A stretch of DNA of 46,108 bases from Tannerella sp. (GTDB taxonomy: Bacteria > Bacteroidota > Bacteroidia > Bacteroidales > Tannerellaceae), in NCBI RefSeq assembly GCF_030528505.1, contig NZ_JAUMYS010000017.1, positions 1 through 46,108 of the forward strand, given 5' to 3'. Under the pieces are notes generated by a model. The model worked only from the letters and a program-made list of their open reading frames with translations. It searched no databases and was not told the DNA's origin. The translations under genes and the position numbers were made by a program. Shown in pieces: positions 7,395 through 15,761 of the stretch (position 1 is the first letter of the stretch; each line of letters starts with the position of its first letter).

Positions 7395-8734
7395 GCCAGT
7401 AATGCTTTTTCGGCCCGGTCGACCTTTTCGAACTGAAAACCTTCGATCGTCTGTTGCATCATTTGTTCGATGTGCTCATTGCAGAGATGCCCCATGCTGC
7501 CTTCGTGCGTATGACGGATGGTCGGGTCGGCTGTAAACGTTCCAGCTTCGATGTCCATACCTACTTTTTTATACGCATCCCGAAAAGGCATGCCGGCCAT
7601 CACCAGGCGGTTTACCTCTTCAACGCTGAAAAGCAGCGAATATTTTGCGTCGTCCAAGATCTGTTCGTTAATCTTTATTTCGCGCATCATCAGGGTGACC
7701 ATCCGGAGACAATCGTTCAATTCATCGAACGACGGAAGAAAAAGCTCTTTGATGATTTGTAGATCGCGGAAGTATCCAGATGTCAGGTTGTTGCAGATGA
7801 GTCCGATTTGTTGGGGCAGCCCTTGAAGCTTATTGCATTTGGCGCGCGTCAGCTCGAAGACGTCCGGGTTCTTTTTGTGAGGCATGATGCTGGAGCCGGT
7901 CGTGAACGAGTCGGGTAATCGGATGAATCCGAAGTTTTGGCTGTTAAAGAGACAGGCATCCATCGCCAGCTTCGAGAGGGTTGCGGCTATTCCCGCTACG
8001 GCATAGGCAACCGTGCGTTCCATTTTGCCTCGTCCCATTTGAGCGTAAACGACGTTATAGTTCATCGAATCGAATCCCAACAGCTCCGTCGTCATGGAGC
8101 GGTTCAGCGGGAACGAAGAGCCGTATCCTGCCGCAGAGCCCAACGGATTGCGATTACATATCTTATATGCCGCCTGCATCAGCAGCAGATCGTCGGCCAA
8201 ACTTTCGGCATAAGCTGCGAACCAAAGTCCGAAAGAGGAAGGCATCGCGATTTGCAGATGGGTATAGCCCGGCATCAGGATGTTTTTGTAGCGGTTACTC
8301 TGCTCGATCAACACCTCGAATAAATCGCTGGTGAGCCCGACCAATTCTCGGATTCGGGCGCGTGTAAACAGCTTCAAGTCAAGTAATACCTGGTCGTTTC
8401 GGGAGCGTCCGCTGTGGATTTTTTTTCCGATGTCGCCGAGCTTGCGTGTGAGCATAAGCTCTACTTGCGAATGCACATCCTCCACGCCGTCTTCGATCAC
8501 GAAATGCCCCTGCTCTGCTTCCGCATACATGTTTTTTAGTTCCGCATGCAGACTTTTGAGCTCGTCTTTTGTCAATAATCCGATCGACTCGAGCATAGTG
8601 ATGTGCGCCATCGACCCGAGCATATCGTAAGGAGCCAGATAAACGTCCAGCTCACGATCTTTCCCGATCGTAAACCGTTCTACTTCCTGATCGACTTGTA
8701 CGTTTTTCTCCCAAAGTTTCCGGGGCATAAGCAT
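7391..8734 (-). CDS. argH: argininosuccinate lyase
   Basis: ArgH splits argininosuccinate into arginine and fumarate, the last step of arginine synthesis. At 447 residues the length is normal for the fumarase/aspartase superfamily. SGRSRNDQV, the GYTHLQIAMPSSFG segment and the flexible signature loop GSSIMPHKKNPDVFEL with its catalytic Ser are all present. The chosen ATG overlaps the TGA of the SRPBCC gene by one base (TGATG), which supports this start over the Met two codons later. It sits in an operon after pyrE rather than beside other arg genes. Confidence 0.95.
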   Translation of the reverse strand: MLMPRKLWEKNVQVDQEVERFTIGKDRELDVYLAPYDMLGSMAHITMLESIGLLTKDELKSLHAELKNMYAEAEQGHFVIEDGVEDVHSQVELMLTRKLGDIGKKIHSGRSRNDQVLLDLKLFTRARIRELVGLTSDLFEVLIEQSNRYKNILMPGYTHLQIAMPSSFGLWFAAYAESLADDLLLMQAAYKICNRNPLGSAAGYGSSFPLNRSMTTELLGFDSMNYNVVYAQMGRGKMERTVAYAVAGIAATLSKLAMDACLFNSQNFGFIRLPDSFTTGSSIMPHKKNPDVFELTRAKCNKLQGLPQQIGLICNNLTSGYFRDLQIIKELFLPSFDELNDCLRMVTLMMREIKINEQILDDAKYSLLFSVEEVNRLVMAGMPFRDAYKKVGMDIEAGTFTADPTIRHTHEGSMGHLCNEHIEQMMQQTIEGFQFEKVDRAEKALLA

Positions 8735-9168
8735 CAGGTGTTTTTGTTATCAGACGATTCGTACGGAAGCGAAGCGATCACTTCCGATATTTTGTCGACG
8801 GCCTCCTGCATCACCTTCGAAACCACCGCTTTGATAAAAGGGTTCAATTCGGCGCGTACGGTCATCTTCATCTTCGTGTCTTTTTCTGCCACTTGTTTGA
8901 GCTGAATCCACATGGACAAAGGAACCGGAGATTGAATCGTCTCGAATTTGATCGTTTTGTTCGGTTCGCGATCGACGATTTGGAACTCGACCTTGCCTAC
9001 CGGATCTACTTCGATGCAACAACGGTCGTTCGAGAAAGAGAAACGTTTGATTTTGTCTTCCGGAATCCGGGCTTTGACACGCTCCAGATTGGAGAGATCG
9101 GAGAGCATCGAAAAGATGGGCCCGTCGTTATGCGGAATCGTTCTGATTTGACTCGTAAATTCTGTCAT
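8734..9168 (-). CDS. SRPBCC/polyketide cyclase-like small protein
   Basis: A 144-residue soluble protein with the helix-grip pattern of the SRPBCC (START-like) superfamily: an N-terminal strand with a helix (GPIFSMLSDLSNLERVKARIPEDKI), a run of alternating beta strands, and a long C-terminal helix (FIKAVVSKVMQEAVDKISEVIASL). It has no signal peptide. Such proteins bind small hydrophobic ligands or act as chaperones; the ligand is unknown. It sits between pyrE (18-base gap) and argH (1-base overlap), an arrangement that suggests co-transcription. Confidence 0.78.
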   Translation of the reverse strand: MTEFTSQIRTIPHNDGPIFSMLSDLSNLERVKARIPEDKIKRFSFSNDRCCIEVDPVGKVEFQIVDREPNKTIKFETIQSPVPLSMWIQLKQVAEKDTKMKMTVRAELNPFIKAVVSKVMQEAVDKISEVIASLPYESSDNKNT

Positions 9169-9186
9169 TCGTTTATGTACATGATG

Positions 9187-9825
9187 TTAAGCGTCCGGGT
9201 CCCAATTCGCAGGGTCCTTGCGCCATTCTTGAAGGATGGCTACTTCCGTTTCGTCAATGTAATTGATTTTAACGGCTTCTTCGATGACGGCGTCATAGTT
9301 CGAAAGGGTCGTCAGCGATACTTTCGTCTCTTTGAACTGTTGTTCCGCTATCGGGAAACCGTGGGTGAAGATCGCTACCATTCCGATAACCTGGCATCCG
9401 AAGTTGCGTACGGCATTAACCGCTTTCAGACTGCTTCCGCCTGTCGAAACAAGATCTTCTACAACAACTACTTTTGATCCGGGTTTCAATTCTCCCTCGA
9501 TCAGATTTTCCAGTCCGTGATCTTTCGGTGCCGAACGGATATAGACGAACGGTAAGCCGAGCAGGTCGGCCACCAAAGCGCCCTGAGCAATTGCTCCCGT
9601 AGCCACACCGGCGATGGCATCAACCTCCTCGTATTTTTCGGAAATGATACGGGCCAGTTCCAATTTGATGAAGGTGCGTATAGCGGGATAAGAGAGCGTT
9701 TTCCTGTTGTCGCAATAAATGGGAGATTTCCATCCGGATGCCCATGTGAACGGATTGGCCGGCTGTAATTTTACGGCCTTGATCTTTAGTAATTTTTCTG
9801 CTACGATTCGTTCTAATGCTTTCAT
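9187..9825 (-). CDS. pyrE: orotate phosphoribosyltransferase
   Basis: PyrE joins orotate to PRPP to make OMP in pyrimidine synthesis. The 212-residue protein contains the PRPP-binding loop VVVVEDLVSTGGSSLKAV and the orotate-side segments FTWASGWKSPIYCDNRK and GVATGAIAQGALVA. The ATG at 9825 was chosen because the known N-terminus of the family starts at MKALERIVAEKLL. An upstream in-frame ATG at 9891 would add 22 residues and would run through the putative promoter. It is the first gene of pyrE - SRPBCC - argH - Rieske-like. Confidence 0.95.
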   Translation of the reverse strand: MKALERIVAEKLLKIKAVKLQPANPFTWASGWKSPIYCDNRKTLSYPAIRTFIKLELARIISEKYEEVDAIAGVATGAIAQGALVADLLGLPFVYIRSAPKDHGLENLIEGELKPGSKVVVVEDLVSTGGSSLKAVNAVRNFGCQVIGMVAIFTHGFPIAEQQFKETKVSLTTLSNYDAVIEEAVKINYIDETEVAILQEWRKDPANWDPDA

Positions 9826-9847
9826 AATATGTCCAAATTCGAAGGGA

Positions 9848-9855
9848 CAAAAGTA
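9848..9855 (-). promoter_or_regulatory. putative -7 element for the pyrE operon
   Basis: The minus strand reads TACTTTTG, an exact TAnnTTTG match 23 bases upstream of the pyrE ATG. No clear -33 TTTG is seen. The 335-base gap 9826-10160 holds this element, a perfect inverted repeat at 9954-9970, and the promoter of the divergent macroglobulin gene; I see no gene in it. Confidence 0.4.
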
Positions 9856-9953
9856 GAAAAAGAGAATGAATGTACATAATTTACGGAACAATTATTTTGA
9901 ACAGATTGCTGAACGAAATCGTCTAAATGGTTGGGTACACCGTATTGCCTCAC

Positions 9954-9970
9954 TTTTCCGTAGCGGAAAA
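9954..9970. repeat. perfect 7-bp inverted repeat upstream of the macroglobulin promoter
   Basis: TTTTCCG, TAG, CGGAAAA forms a perfect 7-base-pair inverted repeat. It lies 11 bases before the -33 element of the plus-strand promoter, a position suited to an operator. No U-run that would make it a terminator follows closely. Confidence 0.45.
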
Positions 9971-9981
9971 ATCTTCTTTTG

Positions 9982-10013
9982 TTTGCATATGTATGAAGAA
10001 TAGTATATATTTG
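9982..10013 (+). promoter_or_regulatory. promoter of the alpha-2-macroglobulin/pbpC operon
   Basis: TTTG at 9982-9985 and TATATTTG at 10006-10013 match the Bacteroidota -33 and -7 elements with a 20-base spacer. Transcription would start near 10020, leaving a leader of about 140 bases. Confidence 0.6.
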
Positions 10014-10160
10014 CGTTTTAATAACTTTAATGAATATTGTAGAAAATGGAGGCGGGCCAATCCGCATTTTTTATTCGGATTTCTACTTGATTTTGTCTTT
10101 TGATATTTGGAAATGAGCTAAAAACAACAAGAATATAATGATTTTAAATAGAAAGAACCC

Positions 10161-13100
10161 ATGAAACAATTTCTTACACTTGCCATTGTCGCAATCGTCG
10201 CAGGCTTGTCTTGCATGTCTTGTAAAAGAAATCGGGATATTGTGCCTTCGTCCGAATATGCTCCTTATGTGAGTGCATATACCGGAGGGATTATCTCGTC
10301 CGATGCCTCTATCTTCATTGAGCTGACCGAAGAACAGCAAATCGTGGAGATAGGTTCTGAAGTGAAAGAGAAACTTCTTCGTTTCTCACCGTCGTTAAAG
10401 GGAAAAACTTTTTGGGCCAACAACAAAACGCTCCAATTTATCCCCGACTCCGGCGCATTGAAGCCCGGAGAACTCTACAATGTCACCTTTGCACTGGGTA
10501 AAGTGATGAAAGTGGAGAAGAAACTGGCGGAATTTGAATTTTCGTTCCGTGTCGAAGAACGCAGCTTTATATTGAAATTTACGTCGATCGATGTGGTGGA
10601 GTCCGCTATGAATCAGGTTTCCGTTCAGGGAAAGATCCGTTTTAGTGAAGCGCCGTCCGTCACGACTGTACAAGATATGATAACGGCCATGAGGGCTAAC
10701 GAATCGTTTTCTCCGGTCATAACACCTACCGGTGATCCGCGTACGTTTCATTTCATCATTTCAAAAATTGCCAAGAGAGAGCAAGAAACCGATCTTGAGG
10801 TTATCGTGGATGGAGCACCTTTCAACTCCGATAAGCGAATAAAAGAGCTGGTGCGGATTCCGGCACTTACTCCGGCCTTTAAGCTGCTATCGGCTGAGAT
10901 GATTGAAACGCCTGAGCATGGCGCTTGCCTGACTTTTTCTTCACCGGTTTCCAATACGCAGGATTTGAATGGATTGATTACGCTGGAACCGATCTCTTCG
11001 TATACGTTTCAGGTGGAGGATAATAAAGTGAAAATCTTTTTCGAACGGAAGAGCGAAAACAGATCGCTTAATATTCATGTCGATCAAGGGCTAAAGAACG
11101 TTTCTGATGAATCGTTAAATACCTCCTCGTCTGTTACACTCCAGATGAGTTCACAAAGTCTGCAGCCGCAGGTGGAATTTTTGTCGTCCGGGACGATTAT
11201 GCCCGATTCCAAAGATTTGGTGCTGCCTTTCCGGGCGGTTAATCTGTATGCCGTCGACCTGAAAGTGATCCGGATATTTGAAAGCAATGTGCTGATGTTC
11301 TTGCAGGATAATTCGTTGTCTGCATCGTCCTCTTCGGAATTGAGACGTTCCGGGCGGCTGATATATAAGAAGATGCTGCGTCTCGATAGTGATCCGACGA
11401 AGAACATACACGACTGGGACAACTATTTTATCGATCTCAGTGGGGTGATGAAGCAGGAGCCAGGAGCCATTTACCGAGTAGAACTCTCGTTTAAGCAGGA
11501 TTATTCGGCTTACCCCTGCGGAAACGAGCCTGTCGCACGTAATCTGCAAGCGTCGAATGCTTTGACACGTGTTGAGGCCGGCGAGATGACAGAAGAGGAC
11601 GAGGCCGTATGGGACCAGCCGCGAACATATTATTATGATAATTCGGACATAGACTGGGACATCTACGAGTGGGACGAACGGGATAACCCCTGCCATCCGA
11701 GTTATTATATGGTCTCGGACCGTAAGGCAACGACGAATGTGATGGCTTCGAATATGGGCGTGATTGTGAAAGGTAATACGAACAATACGCTATGGGTCGC
11801 AGTCTCGAATCTGTTGGATACAAAGCCGATGTCGAATGTTGAAGTAACGGCTTATAACTTCCAGCTGCAACCTGTCGGAAAGGCCCGGACGGACGGAAAC
11901 GGATTTGCACTGATTAAAGCGAAAAACAAACCGTTCGTACTCGTTGCTTCGTCCGAAGATAAGCAAAAAACCTACCTCCGTCTCGTCGATGGAGAGGATA
12001 ATCTGTTGAGTCGGTTCGATGTCGGCGGCAAGAAGGTTCAAAAAGGGCTGAGAGGCTTTGTGTACGGTGAGCGTGGTGTGTGGCGTCCGGGAGATACCCT
12101 GCATGTTTCGTTTATGCTGGAAGACCGTGAGAAGCGGATTCCGGCCAACCATCCGGTGTCGATCGAACTTTATAATCCGCGCGGGCAGTTTTATCAGAAA
12201 CAGGTATCTGCAAAGGGGGTGAACGGACTGTACACATTTACCATCCCGACTAAAGCCGATGATCCGACAGGGCTTTGGAATGCCTATATAAAGGTTGGTG
12301 GGACTTCGTTCCATAAGTCATTACGTATTGAGACCGTGAAACCCAATCGTTTGAAAATTAATTTGACATTGCCCGGTAAACAGTTAAAGGCTTCGGCATC
12401 GCCTGTTCAGGCAACTATTCAATCGGCGTGGTTGACCGGTGCCACTGCTAAACATCTCAAGACGAAGGTCGAGTTGTCGTTGTCTAAAACGACGACGCAA
12501 TTCAAAGGGTATGAAAAATACATTTTCCATAATCCGGCTACGGACTTTTCTTCGAGTACGGTCGATGTTTATTCCGGTACTTTGAATGAAGAGGGCAAGT
12601 CGCTCTTCCGTATGTTGTTACCGGCTGCTAAAGATGCGCCGGGCATGTTGCGCGCCAACATCACATGCCGGGTGTTTGAACCGGGGGGTGATGCGAGTAT
12701 TTATACGCAGACGATTCCTTTCTCTCCTTTCGACTCGTATGTAGGAATCCATTTCGGAGAGAAGGACAAGACAGATTACATCGAGACGGATGTGGATCAT
12801 CAGTTCGAAGTCGTGACGCTCAGTGCGGACGGTCAGCCGACGAATCGTTCCGGTCTGGAATATAAGATTTACAAGGTCGGTTGGAGCTGGTGGTGGGAAC
12901 ATGATGACGAGTCGTTCGTCTCGTACCTCAATAACGCTTCAATTTCGCCTGTTGCATCAGGAACGTTAAGCACTTCGGGCGGCAAGGCGCGGATCGGTTT
13001 CCGGGTGGACTATCCGGAGTGGGGGCGTTATCTGGTGTATGTCAAAGATCGTGAAAGCGGCCATGCGACGGGCGGGCTCGTTTATATCGACTGGCCTTCG

Positions 13101-15761
13101 TGGCGCGGACGCTCGAATAAATCTGATCCGAACGGGATTAAAATGTTGGCATTCTCGCTGGATAAATCTTCGTATGAAGCAGGCCAGGAAGCGACGGTGA
13201 TTATTCCTGCGTCGGCAGGTGGCCGGGCGTTGGTTTCTATTGAGAACGGCTCGGAGGTCATAAGCCGTCAGTGGGTCGATATGGCTTCGTCCGGTGATAC
13301 GAAATATACGTTTAAAATTACGGAGCGGATGGCGCCGAACGTCTATGTGCATGTCAGTCTGTTGCAACCTCACGCGCAAACCGTCAATGATTTGCCTATC
13401 CGGATGTACGGCGTGCTGCCGGTTTTCGTGACGAATAAAGGTTCGGAACTTACACCGCAAATTACGATGCCCGATGTGTTACGTCCCGAGACGGAGTTCA
13501 CCGTCAAAGTGAAAGAAACATCCGGTAAGGCCATGACGTATACACTGGCTGTGGTAGATGACGGATTACTTGACCTGACGAACTTCAAGACGCCTGACCC
13601 GTGGAATGTCTTTTATGCGCGCGAGGCGTTGGGAATACGTACCTGGGATATGTATGACTTTGTGATGGGCGCCTATGCAGGGAAGTATGGTTCACTGTTC
13701 AGTATCGGCGGCGATGAAGATACCAAGCCGGCGAACTCGAAAGCCAACCGTTTCAAACCGGTCGTGAAATTTATCGGTCCGTTTGCGTTGAAAAAAGGAG
13801 AGGAGCAGAGCCATAAGTTGAAGCTCCCGCCGTATATCGGATCGGTACGGGTGATGGTCGTTGCCGGGCAGGATGGCGCTTACGGCAATGCGGAGAAGAC
13901 CGTGCCGGTGCGTACGCCGTTGATGATCTTATCGTCATTGCCTCGTGTAGTCAGCACGGACGAAGAAATTTATTTGCCGGTCAATGTATTTGCCATGGAG
14001 AATACGGTGAAAAACGTATCGATCAAAGTCGAAACGACGGGTAAGTTAAAAATCGCGAACGGAGGAAGTCAGTCTCTGACGTTTGCTGCTCCCGGGGACA
14101 AGATGGTATACTTTGCCTTGAAATCGGGCGCATCGACGGGAATCGAACGGGTAACGGTAACCGCCACGGGCAATGGACATACCTCGAAAGAAACGATTGA
14201 AATCGATGTCCGGAATCCTAATCCGCCGATTATTCGTACCGACAATAAACTGCTTAATGCCGGAGAATCGGCTGACTTTACCTACACCTTGGATGGAGAT
14301 TTTGACGGGAACTGGGTGAAGCTTGAAGTCTCCCGTATTCCTTCGGTCGATATCAGTCGACGGTTCGATTATCTGTATGACTATCCGCATTATTGTTCCG
14401 AGCAGCTTACTTCGAGGGCTTTGCCGCTGTTGTTTATCGCTCAGTTTAAGGACATGGAAGAAAAAGAGACCGAATCCGTGAAAAAGAATGTGCGCGAAGC
14501 GATTCTGAATCTGTACGGTCGTCAGTTGCCGAATGGAGCCATTGTGTATTGGCCGGGCGACGGGTATGAAAATGAATGGGTAACCTCGTACGCCGGCAGC
14601 TTCCTTGTTTTAGCTAAGGAGAAAGGCTATGACGTCAATTCGGGTGTGCTGAATCGATGGAAAAACTACCAGCGCAGTGCCGCGCAGAATTGGCGGGCAA
14701 ATGCACGGGGAAGTCGTCGGTATGCATATTATCAGTCGGATTTCTCGCAGGCTTACCGTCTTTATACATTGGCATTGGCCGGTGCTCCGGAACTGGGGGC
14801 GATGAACCGGCTGAAGGAACAGAAAGATTTGTCACTGCAAGCGCGCTGGTGTCTGGCTGCAGCTTATGCTTTGTCCGGTAAGACGAAGGCGGCGAACGAG
14901 CTTGTCTTTAATGTCTCAACGGAAGTTACTCCCTATACGTTAAATAACTCGACGTTTGGTTCGTCCGAGCGCGATATGGCGATGATACTTGAGACGATGG
15001 TGCTGATGGGCAAGGAGAAGGAAGCTTTCGATCAGGCTCGGAAAGTCTCAGCAAACCTTTCACGTGAACAATCGTTCACCACGCAATCTACCGCTTATTC
15101 GTTGGTGGCTATGGGACGTCTGGCGGAGAAGGTATCCGGTTCGTTGCTGTTCGACTGGACGTTGAACGGAAAGGCTCAACCCAAGGTCAATTCGGCTCGT
15201 GCTGTTTTCCAGAAAGATATCCCGACACGTCCGACGACCGGTGCGGCAACCGTCAAAAACAACGGCAACGGATTGTTGTACGTGAGTCTCGTTTCGAAAA
15301 CGAAGCCTCTGCGCGATTCGCTGCCGTCCATCGAGCAGAATTTGCGTATGACAGTCACGTATACCGATCTGAAAGGCACGCCGGTCGATGTGCAACGGTT
15401 GAAGCAAGGCGCGGATTTTGTGGCCGTCATTCGGGTGTCGAATATCAGTGGAATCCATGATTATACGGATGTTGCTTTGACACAGCTTATCCCGTCCGGA
15501 TGGGAGGTGTATAATGAGCGTATGATCAATCCGGAAGAGGATGATACGGAAAAGGCTGCGCCTTATATCTATCGTGATATTCGAGACGATGGGGTGTTGA
15601 CCTATTTCGATTTGAGACAAGGTGAGACGAAAGTGTTTAAGGTGCGGTTGCAAGCGTCTTATGCGGGTACGTTCGTGTTGCCGGCCGTGCATTGCGGAGC
15701 GATGTACAATGCGGGAGCACAGGCGCGGACGCGTGCCGGACGTGTCACGGTAGAACGATGA
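10161..15761 (+). CDS. bacterial alpha-2-macroglobulin lipoprotein (MG1/A2M family, thioester type)
   Basis: The 1866-residue protein is a bacterial alpha-2-macroglobulin, thought to trap attacking proteases in the periplasm or on the surface. A lipoprotein signal peptide is present (lipobox near LSCMSC; Cys 18 or 21). N-terminal all-beta macroglobulin-like domains fill about 40-1000. The FVYGERGVWRPGDTLHVSFML segment is the hallmark of the MG domains and the A2M core follows (TLAVVDDGLLDLTNF, PFALKKGEEQSHKLKLP). The thioester motif CSEQ is intact at residues 1412-1415, and a helical thioester domain follows, including GDGYENEWVTSYAG. It is directly followed by pbpC with a 4-base overlap, the classical pairing in which macroglobulin defends and PbpC repairs peptidoglycan. 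Confidence 0.95.
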   Translation: MKQFLTLAIVAIVAGLSCMSCKRNRDIVPSSEYAPYVSAYTGGIISSDASIFIELTEEQQIVEIGSEVKEKLLRFSPSLKGKTFWANNKTLQFIPDSGALKPGELYNVTFALGKVMKVEKKLAEFEFSFRVEERSFILKFTSIDVVESAMNQVSVQGKIRFSEAPSVTTVQDMITAMRANESFSPVITPTGDPRTFHFIISKIAKREQETDLEVIVDGAPFNSDKRIKELVRIPALTPAFKLLSAEMIETPEHGACLTFSSPVSNTQDLNGLITLEPISSYTFQVEDNKVKIFFERKSENRSLNIHVDQGLKNVSDESLNTSSSVTLQMSSQSLQPQVEFLSSGTIMPDSKDLVLPFRAVNLYAVDLKVIRIFESNVLMFLQDNSLSASSSSELRRSGRLIYKKMLRLDSDPTKNIHDWDNYFIDLSGVMKQEPGAIYRVELSFKQDYSAYPCGNEPVARNLQASNALTRVEAGEMTEEDEAVWDQPRTYYYDNSDIDWDIYEWDERDNPCHPSYYMVSDRKATTNVMASNMGVIVKGNTNNTLWVAVSNLLDTKPMSNVEVTAYNFQLQPVGKARTDGNGFALIKAKNKPFVLVASSEDKQKTYLRLVDGEDNLLSRFDVGGKKVQKGLRGFVYGERGVWRPGDTLHVSFMLEDREKRIPANHPVSIELYNPRGQFYQKQVSAKGVNGLYTFTIPTKADDPTGLWNAYIKVGGTSFHKSLRIETVKPNRLKINLTLPGKQLKASASPVQATIQSAWLTGATAKHLKTKVELSLSKTTTQFKGYEKYIFHNPATDFSSSTVDVYSGTLNEEGKSLFRMLLPAAKDAPGMLRANITCRVFEPGGDASIYTQTIPFSPFDSYVGIHFGEKDKTDYIETDVDHQFEVVTLSADGQPTNRSGLEYKIYKVGWSWWWEHDDESFVSYLNNASISPVASGTLSTSGGKARIGFRVDYPEWGRYLVYVKDRESGHATGGLVYIDWPSWRGRSNKSDPNGIKMLAFSLDKSSYEAGQEATVIIPASAGGRALVSIENGSEVISRQWVDMASSGDTKYTFKITERMAPNVYVHVSLLQPHAQTVNDLPIRMYGVLPVFVTNKGSELTPQITMPDVLRPETEFTVKVKETSGKAMTYTLAVVDDGLLDLTNFKTPDPWNVFYAREALGIRTWDMYDFVMGAYAGKYGSLFSIGGDEDTKPANSKANRFKPVVKFIGPFALKKGEEQSHKLKLPPYIGSVRVMVVAGQDGAYGNAEKTVPVRTPLMILSSLPRVVSTDEEIYLPVNVFAMENTVKNVSIKVETTGKLKIANGGSQSLTFAAPGDKMVYFALKSGASTGIERVTVTATGNGHTSKETIEIDVRNPNPPIIRTDNKLLNAGESADFTYTLDGDFDGNWVKLEVSRIPSVDISRRFDYLYDYPHYCSEQLTSRALPLLFIAQFKDMEEKETESVKKNVREAILNLYGRQLPNGAIVYWPGDGYENEWVTSYAGSFLVLAKEKGYDVNSGVLNRWKNYQRSAAQNWRANARGSRRYAYYQSDFSQAYRLYTLALAGAPELGAMNRLKEQKDLSLQARWCLAAAYALSGKTKAANELVFNVSTEVTPYTLNNSTFGSSERDMAMILETMVLMGKEKEAFDQARKVSANLSREQSFTTQSTAYSLVAMGRLAEKVSGSLLFDWTLNGKAQPKVNSARAVFQKDIPTRPTTGAATVKNNGNGLLYVSLVSKTKPLRDSLPSIEQNLRMTVTYTDLKGTPVDVQRLKQGADFVAVIRVSNISGIHDYTDVALTQLIPSGWEVYNERMINPEEDDTEKAAPYIYRDIRDDGVLTYFDLRQGETKVFKVRLQASYAGTFVLPAVHCGAMYNAGAQARTRAGRVTVER

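Noticed and set aside
13370..15692. Several minus-strand frames within the macroglobulin gene
   Set aside because: All are antisense to a continuous 1866-residue frame with clear domain hallmarks.
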